Assembly (NCBI GenBank): GCA_031178805.1
Contig: JAPSIJ010000040.1
Location: forward strand, 1-12,306
From: Cellulomonas sp.
GTDB lineage: Bacteria; Actinomycetota; Actinomycetes; Actinomycetales; Cellulomonadaceae
Direction: 5' to 3'
DNA length: 12,306 nucleotides
Both the position numbers and the translations under genes were made by a program. The notes beneath the pieces were generated by a model. That model was not told the origin of the DNA. It saw only the letters and a list, made by a program, of their open reading frames with translations, and searched no databases. Below, piece after piece: positions 6,554-12,306 of the stretch (positions are counted from its first letter, which is position 1; the number at the start of each line of letters is the position of its first letter).

Positions 6554-7384
6554 ATGGCCGACGACGCCCGCCTCGACGACCCGACCACCGACCCGCTGGC
6601 GGTCGCCGCCGACGCCGCCGCGTACCTCGCGGAGGCCACCGGGGTCGAGCAGCACGACGTCGCCCTGGTGCTCGGCTCCGGCTGGGGCGGCGCCGCCGAC
6701 CTGCTGGGCGAGACGGTCGCCGAGATCGCGGCCGCCGACGTCCCCGGGTTCGCCGCGCCGGCCGTCGTCGGCCACGTCGGCACCATCCGGTCGATCCGGA
6801 TCGCCGCGACCGGCAAGCACGCGCTCGTGCTCGGCTCGCGCACCCACCTGTACGAGGGCAAGGGCGTGCGCCGCGTCGTGCACGGCGTGCGCACCGCCGC
6901 CGCCGCGGGCTGCACCACGGTCGTCCTGACCAACGGCTGCGGCGGCCTCGACCCGTCGTGGGCGCCGGGCACGCCGGTGCTGATCAGCGACCACATCAAC
7001 CTGACGACCGTGTCGCCCCTGGAGGGTGCGACGTTCGTCGACCTGACCGACCTGTACGCGTCCCGGCTGCGCGACGTCGCCCGCGAGGTCGACCCGACGC
7101 TCGACGAGGGCGTGTACGTGCAGTTCCGCGGCCCGCACTACGAGACGCCGGCCGAGGTGCGGATGGCCGGGGTGCTGGGCGGCAGCCTGGTCGGCATGTC
7201 CACCACGATCGAGGCCATCGCCGCGCGGCACGTCGGCATGGAGGTGCTCGGCATCTCGCTGGTCACGAACCTCGCCGCGGGCGTCGGTGCGGACGCGCTG
7301 TCCCACGAGGAGGTCCTCGAGGCCGGCCGCGCCGCCGGCCCGCGCATCAGCCGGCTGCTCGCCGACATCGTCGGGCGCATCTGA
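6554..7384 (+). CDS. punA: Purine nucleoside phosphorylase (trimeric, PNP/MTAP family)
   Basis: This 276-residue protein cleaves purine (deoxy)nucleosides with phosphate to give base plus (deoxy)ribose-1-phosphate in the cytoplasm. Visible motifs are the phosphate loop LGSGWG (40-45), GHVG (73-76), the SRTHLYEG segment with R96 and H98, NGCGGLDP (127-134; relatives usually have NACGGL or NAAGGL), and FRGPHYETPAEVR with base-binding E197. Also present are GMST with S216 and TNLAAG with N239. The E197/N239 spacing of 42 residues equals that of the catalytic Glu/Asn pair in human (E201/N243) trimeric PNPs. The start at ATG 6554 is supported by GGAGGAG at 6541-6547, six bases away. A phosphosugar mutase gene follows in the same direction after 86 bp, and add and deoC lie beyond it, so the job is purine (deoxy)nucleoside salvage and catabolism. 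M. tuberculosis calls the orthologue deoD. Confidence 0.95.
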   Translation: MADDARLDDPTTDPLAVAADAAAYLAEATGVEQHDVALVLGSGWGGAADLLGETVAEIAAADVPGFAAPAVVGHVGTIRSIRIAATGKHALVLGSRTHLYEGKGVRRVVHGVRTAAAAGCTTVVLTNGCGGLDPSWAPGTPVLISDHINLTTVSPLEGATFVDLTDLYASRLRDVAREVDPTLDEGVYVQFRGPHYETPAEVRMAGVLGGSLVGMSTTIEAIAARHVGMEVLGISLVTNLAAGVGADALSHEEVLEAGRAAGPRISRLLADIVGRI

Positions 7385-7398
7385 GCCAGCAGTCCCCC

Positions 7399-7417
7399 GC
7401 GGCCGGGCACCGGCCGC
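7399..7417 (+). other. Hairpin in the punA-mutase gap
   Basis: gcggccgg-gca-ccggccgc is a perfect 8-bp all-GC stem with a 3-base loop, starting 15 bases after the punA stop. No T-tract follows. It may reduce read-through or stabilise the 3' end of punA mRNA within the presumed punA-mutase operon. Confidence 0.5.
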
Positions 7418-7436
7418 CGCAGCCGCACGAGAGGTC

Positions 7437-7453
7437 GGGGCCGTCGTGGCCCC
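7437..7453 (+). promoter_or_regulatory. Hairpin abutting the mutase ribosome binding site
   Basis: ggggcc-gtcgt-ggcccc is a perfect 6-bp stem with a 5-base loop whose last base is directly followed by the Shine-Dalgarno GGAGGGAG (7454-7461). It could present or mask the site in mRNA, or partly terminate. Any regulatory role is inference. Confidence 0.4.
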
Positions 7454-7470
7454 GGAGGGAGTACCAGCCC

Positions 7471-9339
7471 ATGACCACCGAGCCCCGGACGCAGGACGCC
7501 TGGTCGGCGCTCGCCGAGCAGGTCCGCACCTGGATCGCCGACGACCCCGACCCCCGCACGGCCGCGGAGCTGTCCGCCCTGCTCGAGCAGGCGGAGGCCG
7601 GCCCCGCGGAGGCCGACGAGTCCGCCGACCTGCAGACGCAGTACGACGCCGCCCAGGTGCGCGACGCGCGCGCCGACCTGGCGGATCGGTTCCAGGGCCT
7701 GCTGCAGTTCGGCACGGCCGGCCTGCGCGGCGCGATCGGCGGCGGCCCGCACCGGATGAACCGGGCGGTCGTCATCCGCGCCGCGTCCGGCCTCGGGGCG
7801 TACCTGCTCGGCGAGCTCGAGGGCGTCTCCCCCGCCCCGAAGGTGGTCGTCGGGCACGACGCCCGGCACGGGTCGGCCGACTTCGCCCGGGACACCGCGG
7901 CGGTGCTCACCGCGGTCGGCATCGACGTCGTGATGCTGCCGCCGCAGCTGCCCACCCCGGTGCTCGCGTTCGCGGTGCGGCACCTGGACGCCGACGCGGG
8001 CGTCATGGTCACCGCCAGCCACAACCCGCCGCAGGACAACGGCTACAAGGTGTACCTCGGCGGCCGGGTGGTCACCGACTCGGGCCAGGGCGCGCAGATC
8101 GTGCCGCCGATGGACGGCGCCATCGCCGCGGAGATCGCCCGGGTGCCGTCCGTGGCGGCCGTGCCGCGCGCGGCGGGGGGCTGGACCACCGCCGGCCCGG
8201 AGGTCGAGGACGCGTACGTCACGCAGGTGCTCGCGCTGGCCGACCGGTCGGAGGAGGCGCGCGCCGCGCACGCCGACCTGCGGATCGTGCTGACCCCCAT
8301 GCACGGCGTCGGCGGCGCGACCGCCCGCCGGGTGCTCGCGGAGGCCGGCTTCACCGACGTGCACGTCGTCGCCCTGCAGGCCGAGCCCGACCCCGACTTC
8401 CCGACCGTGGCGTTCCCCAACCCCGAGGAGCCCGGGGCGATCGACCTCGCCCTGGCGCTGGCCGCCGAGGTGCAGGCCGACCTGGTCATCGCCCTGGACC
8501 CCGACGCCGACCGGTGCGCCGCGGCCGTCGTCGACGAGCGCGTCCGCCTGGCCACCGGCGCGGGCGCCGCGGCCGCCGACGGCTGGCGGATGCTGCACGG
8601 CGACGAGACCGGCGCCCTGCTGGGCAGCGTCGTCGCCGAGCGGGTCGGCAGCCCGGGCGCGACGGCGTCGGACGGCTCCCCCGTGCTGGCGAACTCCATC
8701 GTGTCGTCCCGGCTGCTCAGCCGGATCGCCGCCGCCGCCGGCCTCCGGCACGCGCAGACCCTCACCGGCTTCAAGTGGATCTCCCGCGTGGACGGCCTGG
8801 TGTTCGGCTACGAGGAGGCGCTCGGCTACTGCGTCGACCCGGCGTCCGTCCGCGACAAGGACGGCATCTCCGCCGCGCTGACCCTCGCGGGCCTCGCCGC
8901 CCGGCTCAAGGCCGCCGGCCGCACCGCGGTCGACGTGCTGGACGAGCTCGCCCGCCGGCACGGCCTGCACCTGACCGACCAGCTGTCGGCCCGGTTCACC
9001 GACCTGTCGCAGATCCCGGAGACCATGCAGCGGCTGCGCGAGCACCCGCCGGTGCTGCTCGCGGGGTCGCCCGTCATGCAGGTCGTCGACCTCGCCGCGG
9101 GCAGCGACGCCGACCGGGACGGCCTGCCGCCGACCGACGGCATCCGCCTGCTCACCCAGGACGACACCCGCGTCATCGTGCGCCCCTCCGGCACCGAGCC
9201 GAAGGTGAAGTGCTACCTGGAGGTCGTCGTGCCGGTCGAGGAGCACGCCTCCGCCGAGACCGTCGGCGAGGCCCGGCGGGCGGCGCGCGAGCGGCTGAAC
9301 GCGGTCCGGGCGGACGTCGCGGCGGCGCTGGGGCTCTGA
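7471..9339 (+). CDS. Phosphohexomutase-family enzyme (phosphoglucomutase/phosphomannomutase type; likely phosphopentomutase)
   Basis: This 622-residue alpha-D-phosphohexomutase has all four family signatures: FGTAGLRG (80-87), the phosphoserine loop TASHNP with catalytic S183, the Mg2+ loop DPDADR with D343, D345 and D347, the sugar loop GYEEALG (446-452), and the phosphate-binding RPSGTEPK (571-578). It moves phosphate between C1 and C5/C6 of a sugar through a phosphoserine. Annotation by family alone would say phosphoglucomutase/phosphomannomutase (M. tuberculosis Rv3308 is called pmmB). Its place between a nucleoside phosphorylase and deoC argues for interconverting (deoxy)ribose-1- and -5-phosphate (inference). 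It is longer than many relatives; an extended N-terminus and a segment after DPDADR (about 349-385) account for some of this. ATG 7471 has Shine-Dalgarno GGAGGGAG (7454-7461). It is probably co-transcribed with punA and ends at a strong palindrome shared with deoC. Confidence 0.93.
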   Translation: MTTEPRTQDAWSALAEQVRTWIADDPDPRTAAELSALLEQAEAGPAEADESADLQTQYDAAQVRDARADLADRFQGLLQFGTAGLRGAIGGGPHRMNRAVVIRAASGLGAYLLGELEGVSPAPKVVVGHDARHGSADFARDTAAVLTAVGIDVVMLPPQLPTPVLAFAVRHLDADAGVMVTASHNPPQDNGYKVYLGGRVVTDSGQGAQIVPPMDGAIAAEIARVPSVAAVPRAAGGWTTAGPEVEDAYVTQVLALADRSEEARAAHADLRIVLTPMHGVGGATARRVLAEAGFTDVHVVALQAEPDPDFPTVAFPNPEEPGAIDLALALAAEVQADLVIALDPDADRCAAAVVDERVRLATGAGAAAADGWRMLHGDETGALLGSVVAERVGSPGATASDGSPVLANSIVSSRLLSRIAAAAGLRHAQTLTGFKWISRVDGLVFGYEEALGYCVDPASVRDKDGISAALTLAGLAARLKAAGRTAVDVLDELARRHGLHLTDQLSARFTDLSQIPETMQRLREHPPVLLAGSPVMQVVDLAAGSDADRDGLPPTDGIRLLTQDDTRVIVRPSGTEPKVKCYLEVVVPVEEHASAETVGEARRAARERLNAVRADVAAALGL

Positions 9340-9346
9340 CCCGCAC

Positions 9347-9384
9347 CGACGGCCCGTCCCCCCGCGCGGGGGGACGGGCCGTCG
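9347..9384. terminator. Bidirectional terminator between the mutase gene and deoC
   Basis: This 38-bp sequence is a perfect palindrome: a 17-bp stem (9347-9363 with 9368-9384) around the loop gcgc. It sits between two convergent genes, eight bases after the mutase stop and 18 bases before the deoC stop. No T-run follows on either strand, as is common for actinobacterial hairpin terminators. It should act in both directions. Confidence 0.85.
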
Positions 9385-9402
9385 TCGTCGGTGGCGCCGG
9401 GC

Positions 9403-10077
9403 TCAGTACCCGCCGTCGGCCTCGAAGCCGCCGAGCACCGCGGCGGTGCCGGACAGGCCCAGGCGGGTCGCGCCGGCCTCGATCATCGCCAGCGCGTCGG
9501 CGGTCGTGCGGATGCCGCCGGACGCCTTGATGCCCAGGCGGCCGCCGACGGTGGCGGCCATGACCTCGACGGCGTGCACGGTGGCGCCGCCGGCGGGGTG
9601 GAAGCCGGTCGAGGTCTTCACGAAGTCGGCGCCCGCGGCCTCGGCGGCCCGGCAGACCTCGACGATCTCGTGGTCCGACAGCGCGGCCGACTCGATGATC
9701 ACCTTGAGCACGGTCGGCGCGGGGGCGGCGGCGCGCACGGCGGCGATGTCGGCCTGCACGTCCGCGAACCGGCCCTCCTTGGCGGCGCCCACGTCGATCA
9801 CCATGTCGACCTCGTCGGCGCCGTCGGCGACGGAGCGCGCGGCCTCGGCGGCCTTGACGTCGCTGTGGTGCTTGCCGGACGGGAAGCCGCAGACGGTGGC
9901 GACCTGCAGGCCCTGCGCGTCCAGGGGCAGGAACGACGGGGAGACGCACACGGAGTAGACGCCGAGCCCGGCGCCCTCGGCGACCAGCGCCTCGACGTCG
10001 GCGCGGGTCGCCTCCGGCTTGAGCAGCGTGTGGTCGACGAACTTCGCGAGCGCGGCGGCGTCCAGGGACTCGGTCAT
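9403..10077 (-). CDS. deoC: Deoxyribose-phosphate aldolase
   Basis: This 224-residue class I aldolase splits 2-deoxyribose-5-phosphate into acetaldehyde and glyceraldehyde-3-phosphate. Visible family features are DHTLLKPEAT (15-24), CVSPSFLP, GFPSGKH, EVDMVIDVG with D91, KVIIESAAL, the Schiff-base lysine K154 in FVKTSTGF, and the second catalytic lysine K184 in GIKASGGIR. Its C-terminal tyrosine Y224 matches the E. coli enzyme, in which the C-terminal tyrosine contributes to catalysis. The start at ATG 10077 overlaps the add stop as ATGA (10074-10077), so translation is coupled to add. AGGAAGG lies about a dozen bases upstream inside add. The gene is convergent with the mutase gene. It completes a deoxynucleoside breakdown route with add, punA and the mutase. 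Confidence 0.96.
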   Translation of the reverse strand: MTESLDAAALAKFVDHTLLKPEATRADVEALVAEGAGLGVYSVCVSPSFLPLDAQGLQVATVCGFPSGKHHSDVKAAEAARSVADGADEVDMVIDVGAAKEGRFADVQADIAAVRAAAPAPTVLKVIIESAALSDHEIVEVCRAAEAAGADFVKTSTGFHPAGGATVHAVEVMAATVGGRLGIKASGGIRTTADALAMIEAGATRLGLSGTAAVLGGFEADGGY

Positions 10078-11180
10078 GATGCGCGGTGCCTTCCTGTTCC
10101 GGTCGGGGCGTGGCCGGGGAGGATCACCCGGTCGATCAGGTCCTGCCGCTCGTCCTCGTGGCAGAACGCGTGGCGGGCGGCGGTCACGGTGACCGTCCGC
10201 ACGTCGTCCAGCGTCCAGCCGGCCTCGGTGACGAGCGCGTGCAGCTCCCGGCTGAGGCTGGTGCCGGACTGCAGGCGATTGTCGGTGTTCACGGTCACGG
10301 CGAACCCGAGCCGCAGGAGCGTGGTCGCGGGGTGCTTGGCCACGGAGACGGCACCGCCGGTCTGCACGTTCGACGTCGGGCACACCTCCAGCGCGATCCG
10401 CCGGTCCCGCACCCAGTGCGCCAGCCGGCCCAGGCGGTAGCTGCTCTCCCCCGCCGGGTCGTGCTGCGGGGCGAGGTCGTCCAGGAGCCGGATGCCGTGC
10501 CCGATCCGCAGCGCGCCGACGTCCACGGCGTCGTCCAGCGAGTCGGTGCCGGCGGCCTCGCCGGCGTGCACGGTGACGGGCAGCCGGGCGGCCCGCAGGC
10601 GGGCGAACGCGGCGCTCATCGCGCTGGCCGGGTAGCCGGCCTCGGGCCCGGCCACGTCGAAGCCGACGACGCCGCGGTCCCGGTTCGCCAGCGCCAGCTC
10701 GGCGACCTCGTCGGCGCGGTCCGACTGCCGCATGGCGCACAGCAGCAGGCCGGCGCGGATCGCCCGGCCCTGCTCGGCCGCCAGGGCGACGCCCTCGGCC
10801 AGACCCTCCAGCACGGCGTCGACCGCCTGCTGCAGCGTCAGGTCGCGCTGCTGGTGCAGCTCGGGGGCGAACCGCAGCTCGGCGTGCACGACGCCGTCCG
10901 CGGCCAGGTCCTCGACGGCCTCGCGGGCGACCCGGCGCAGGGCCTTGGGCCGCTGCATGACGGCCAGGGTGTGCGTGAAGGTGTCGAGGTAGGCCTCGAG
11001 GCTGCCGGCGGCGGCCCGCTCGCGGAACCAGGCCCCCAGGGCCTCCGGGTCGGTGGTGGGCAGCTCGTGCCCCGCGCGCTCGGCCAGCTCCACCACGGTG
11101 CGCGGGCGCAGCCCGCCGTCGAGGTGGTCGTGCAGCAGGACCTTCGGCAGCGCGACGATCTGCTCGAGGGTCACGGTCAT
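10074..11180 (-). CDS. add: Adenosine deaminase
   Basis: This 368-residue amidohydrolase converts (deoxy)adenosine to (deoxy)inosine plus ammonia, using one zinc ion. Visible ligands and catalytic residues are H17 and H19 in LLHDHLDGGLRP, H205 and catalytic E208 in TVHAGE, H228 in RIGHGI, and D300 in VNTDNRLQS. The last motif is NTDN rather than the commoner NTDD, as I recall for M. tuberculosis Add. FAPELH (105-109 region) and EVCPTSNVQTG are also typical. ATG 11180 is chosen because the conserved N-terminus begins within 17 residues. The frame stays open far upstream, but that stretch is Arg-rich, unlike any deaminase, and crosses a hairpin. There is no Shine-Dalgarno; TACCGT seven bases upstream suggests a leaderless mRNA. 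The gene overlaps deoC by four bases, giving an add-deoC operon. Confidence 0.95.
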   Translation of the reverse strand: MTVTLEQIVALPKVLLHDHLDGGLRPRTVVELAERAGHELPTTDPEALGAWFRERAAAGSLEAYLDTFTHTLAVMQRPKALRRVAREAVEDLAADGVVHAELRFAPELHQQRDLTLQQAVDAVLEGLAEGVALAAEQGRAIRAGLLLCAMRQSDRADEVAELALANRDRGVVGFDVAGPEAGYPASAMSAAFARLRAARLPVTVHAGEAAGTDSLDDAVDVGALRIGHGIRLLDDLAPQHDPAGESSYRLGRLAHWVRDRRIALEVCPTSNVQTGGAVSVAKHPATTLLRLGFAVTVNTDNRLQSGTSLSRELHALVTEAGWTLDDVRTVTVTAARHAFCHEDERQDLIDRVILPGHAPTGTGRHRAS

Positions 11181-11187
11181 GCGCCCC

Positions 11188-11193
11188 ACGGTA
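11188..11193 (-). promoter_or_regulatory. Candidate -10 element of a leaderless add-deoC transcript
   Basis: On the minus strand TACCGT (TAnnnT) is followed by seven bases and then the add ATG, so the transcript would start at or next to the A of the start codon. The bases between are GGGGCGC, with no spaced Shine-Dalgarno. The position where a -35 box would fall is inside the hairpin at 11196-11239 and has no TTGACA-like sequence. Confidence 0.5.
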
Positions 11194-11195
11194 CT

Positions 11196-11239
11196 GGCCG
11201 GGCGCGCCGATCCCCGCATCGCGGGGCGGGCGCCCGGCC
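11196..11239 (-). terminator. Terminator hairpin after the small acidic protein gene
   Basis: The arms ggccgggcgc (11196-11205) and gcgcccggcc (11230-11239) are perfect inverted repeats enclosing a second stem, 11207-11209 with 11227-11229 and 11212-11217 with 11221-11226, around loop atc. About 19 pairs form, interrupted only by small bulges. It starts 10 bases after the stop of the small gene, reading on the minus strand, and ends just before the add -10 hexamer. No T-run is present. Confidence 0.7.
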
Positions 11240-11248
11240 GGCCCGTGG

Positions 11249-11473
11249 TCAGGCGGGGTACTCGTCCGTCTCGTCGTCCGGCACCGGCACGGCCTGCTCG
11301 GCCACGTCGGCGGGGTTCGCCTCGCCGCTGAGGTCGGGGCGCGGCTCGTCGGGCTCGTAGGCGCCGTCGCGTGCGTCCCGGTCGTCGTCGGGCGTGACCT
11401 CGGGCAGGTCGGTCAGGGCCGGCTCGACGAGGCCCGCGTCCTGCCAGCTCTGGTCTCCGGGCACCGTGCTCAT
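11249..11473 (-). CDS. Small acidic hypothetical protein (74 aa)
   Basis: I do not recognise a characterised family. The 74 residues are rich in Asp, Glu and Pro, contain a single Trp (W10) and no Cys, and show no membrane segment or signal peptide, so the protein is probably soluble and largely disordered. The C-terminal half reads GEANPADVAEQ, then VPVPDDE and DEYPA. I recall small actinobacterial proteins with a similar 'ADVxEQ...VP...DEY' ending, but cannot verify this here. Coding status is supported by GGAGGAG (11481-11487 on the minus strand) seven bases before ATG 11473, by codon use like the neighbours, and by a terminator-like hairpin right after the stop. An in-frame GTG lies two codons upstream but is too close to the ribosome site. 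Its function is unknown. Confidence 0.8.
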   Translation of the reverse strand: MSTVPGDQSWQDAGLVEPALTDLPEVTPDDDRDARDGAYEPDEPRPDLSGEANPADVAEQAVPVPDDETDEYPA

Positions 11474-11480
11474 GTCCACA

Positions 11481-11487
11481 CTCCTCC
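11481..11487 (-). promoter_or_regulatory. Ribosome binding site fixing the start of the 74-aa gene
   Basis: GGAGGAG on the minus strand lies seven bases upstream of ATG 11473. The spacing favours this ATG over the in-frame GTG at 11479, which would be only one base from the site. It also argues against the much longer frame that runs through from further upstream. Confidence 0.75.
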
Positions 11488-11549
11488 AGGTCGGCAGCAG
11501 GGTCGCTCCCATCGTGTCCCGATCGCGCGCGCCCCGCCAGGCGCACCCG

Positions 11550-11566
11550 GGCGCCACCGGGGCGCC
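11550..11566 (-). terminator. Short hairpin after the C39-like gene (weak terminator)
   Basis: ggcgcc-accgg-ggcgcc forms a 6-bp stem with a 5-base loop, starting five bases after the stop codon of the minus-strand gene at 11572. The arms are self-palindromic and no T-run follows. It may terminate weakly or be chance in such GC-rich DNA. Confidence 0.35.
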
Positions 11567-11571
11567 GCGCC

Positions 11572-12306
11572 TCAGCGGGCGGGGACGGGCAGCAGCGCCC
11601 AGGCCACGTGGGTCCAGTGCCCCAGCGCGGGCACCGGGCCGCGGGGGTCCAGCACCGCGGCGCGCGGCAGCGGCAGCACGGCGCCCGCGCCGGGCTCGTA
11701 GACCGCGTAGCCGTCGTCGGTCCGGCCGACCGCGAGCACCACGTGCCGGGGCACCGCCGCCGCGAGGCCGCCGGACAGGTCGCCGCCGGAGTACAGCGGC
11801 ACCGGCACGCCCCGGTCGAGGGCGTCGTCCACCCGGGCCAGCAGGTCGCGGACCTCGTCGGCCCGGGTGTCGTCGACCGGGACCGCGCGGTACGTCACCC
11901 CGGGGAACCGGGCGACCCGCGCGGCGCCCCACGGCGGCGTGCCGAGCGCCCGGGGCCACGGCAGCAGCCCCGCGACCGCCCGGGCCGTGCTGCGCCGGTG
12001 CAGGGCGGCCTGCAGCAGCCCCCAGCGGGCCGCCGCCGCCTCCGCGGGGCGCGCGTCGGCGTGCGCCAGCCGGTCGTCGGGGCTGCGGAACCAGGCCGGC
12101 GCCCCCGGGTCGGCGGGGTCGGGCGGCTCGGGCAGGTGCAGCCCGGCGAGCTCCGGCGGCACGACGCCGTCGGGCAGCCGCCCGGTGACCAGCCAGGCCG
12201 CCAGCACGGGGTCGCCCGCGGCGGCGAGCACGCCGAGCACCGCCGCGCCGCAGGTGGTGCCGTCGACCTGGCGCGCGGCGGCGGTCCCCCACCGCAGCGG
12301 GCGCCC
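11572..12306 (-). CDS. Hypothetical protein with papain/C39-peptidase-like Cys and His motifs (5' end outside window)
   Basis: The frame is open from the window edge to TGA at 11572-11574, giving 244 visible residues. A GTG at 12240 is an available start but would cut away the most conserved part. The first visible residues read LRWGTAAARQVDGTTCGAAVL, and 'TTCGAAVL' resembles the nucleophile helix of C39-like cysteine peptidases (CGxAxL). The cysteine codon is 12252-12250. Near the C-terminus, PRHVVLAVG (His codon 11745-11743) followed by YAVYEPGAG resembles the 'HxVVxxG...DPxxG' His/Asp strand pair, with Glu in place of Asp. A Pro-rich middle (about 47-70) and an Arg/Ala-rich stretch lie between. 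I infer a papain-like fold, possibly a peptidase or an inactive relative; no substrate can be named. No transmembrane segment is obvious in the visible part. The small acidic protein gene follows 98 bp downstream on the same strand. Confidence 0.75.
   Translation of the reverse strand, partial: GRPLRWGTAAARQVDGTTCGAAVLGVLAAAGDPVLAAWLVTGRLPDGVVPPELAGLHLPEPPDPADPGAPAWFRSPDDRLAHADARPAEAAAARWGLLQAALHRRSTARAVAGLLPWPRALGTPPWGAARVARFPGVTYRAVPVDDTRADEVRDLLARVDDALDRGVPVPLYSGGDLSGGLAAAVPRHVVLAVGRTDDGYAVYEPGAGAVLPLPRAAVLDPRGPVPALGHWTHVAWALLPVPAR

Noticed and set aside
6719..6731. Possible second copy of the palindrome arm (cgccgagatcgcg) inside punA
   Set aside because: It encodes conserved-frame Ala-Glu-Ile-Ala, lacks a partner arm, and similar GAGATCGC strings occur in accA3 and the mutase gene through codon bias.
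6259..7470. Upstream in-frame extension of the mutase gene to 6259
   Set aside because: The extra residues are Arg/Pro-rich, run through the palindrome and punA in another frame, and resemble no mutase. ATG 7471 has a good ribosome site.
11181..11546. Upstream in-frame extension of add
   Set aside because: The added residues are Arg-rich, read across the terminator hairpin and the 74-aa gene in another frame, and deaminases begin close to the HDHLDG motif.

Overview
The window is very GC-rich, with strong G/C bias at third codon positions, and its proteins are actinobacterial. These include a fused biotin carboxylase/BCCP alpha subunit, a Mycobacterium-type LpdA, a 'GSGW' trimeric purine nucleoside phosphorylase and a mycobacterial-type adenosine deaminase. 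The gene neighbourhood (maf, accA3, lpdA, purine nucleoside phosphorylase, phosphohexomutase-family mutase, add) recalls the Rv3282-Rv3313c stretch of Mycobacterium tuberculosis. GC content and protein flavour suggest Micrococcales, possibly Cellulomonadaceae; this assignment is an inference. The window looks like ordinary core chromosome. I see no transposase, phage gene, CRISPR array, tRNA or rRNA.

Layout. Positions 1-111 (+) are the tail of maf, followed by a hairpin-rich gap. Positions 313-4640 (+) carry accA3, a NUDIX hydrolase gene and a membrane-anchored endonuclease/exonuclease/phosphatase (EEP) gene. The lpdA-type flavoprotein gene (4667-6232, -) converges on it. A 321-bp divergent intergenic region (6233-6553) holds a G-quadruplex-like tract on the minus strand and a 68-bp imperfect palindrome. 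Then come punA and a phosphopentomutase/phosphoglucomutase-family gene (6554-9339, +), a perfect 38-bp palindromic terminator, and the minus-strand pair add-deoC (11180-9403), which overlap by ATGA. Upstream of add are a long hairpin, a small acidic protein gene (11249-11473, -) and a 5'-truncated gene (11572-12306, -) with a papain/C39-like Cys and His signature.

How the genes work together. Add, PunA, the phosphosugar mutase and DeoC together form a complete route from deoxyadenosine to deoxyinosine, hypoxanthine plus deoxyribose-1-phosphate, deoxyribose-5-phosphate, and finally acetaldehyde plus glyceraldehyde-3-phosphate. They sit in two convergent units sharing one terminator. accA3 supplies the biotin-bearing subunit of acyl-CoA carboxylases; its carboxyltransferase partner is not in the window. 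Maf and the NUDIX protein are candidate nucleotide-cleaning enzymes.

I did not find a clearly new multi-gene system. The observations most worth a second look are the 68-bp palindrome next to the G4 tract, three genes with leaderless-type start signals, an add promoter abutting the preceding terminator, the cysteine-less LpdA with an Ala/Pro-rich N-terminal extension, and the C39-like hypothetical protein beside the small acidic protein.
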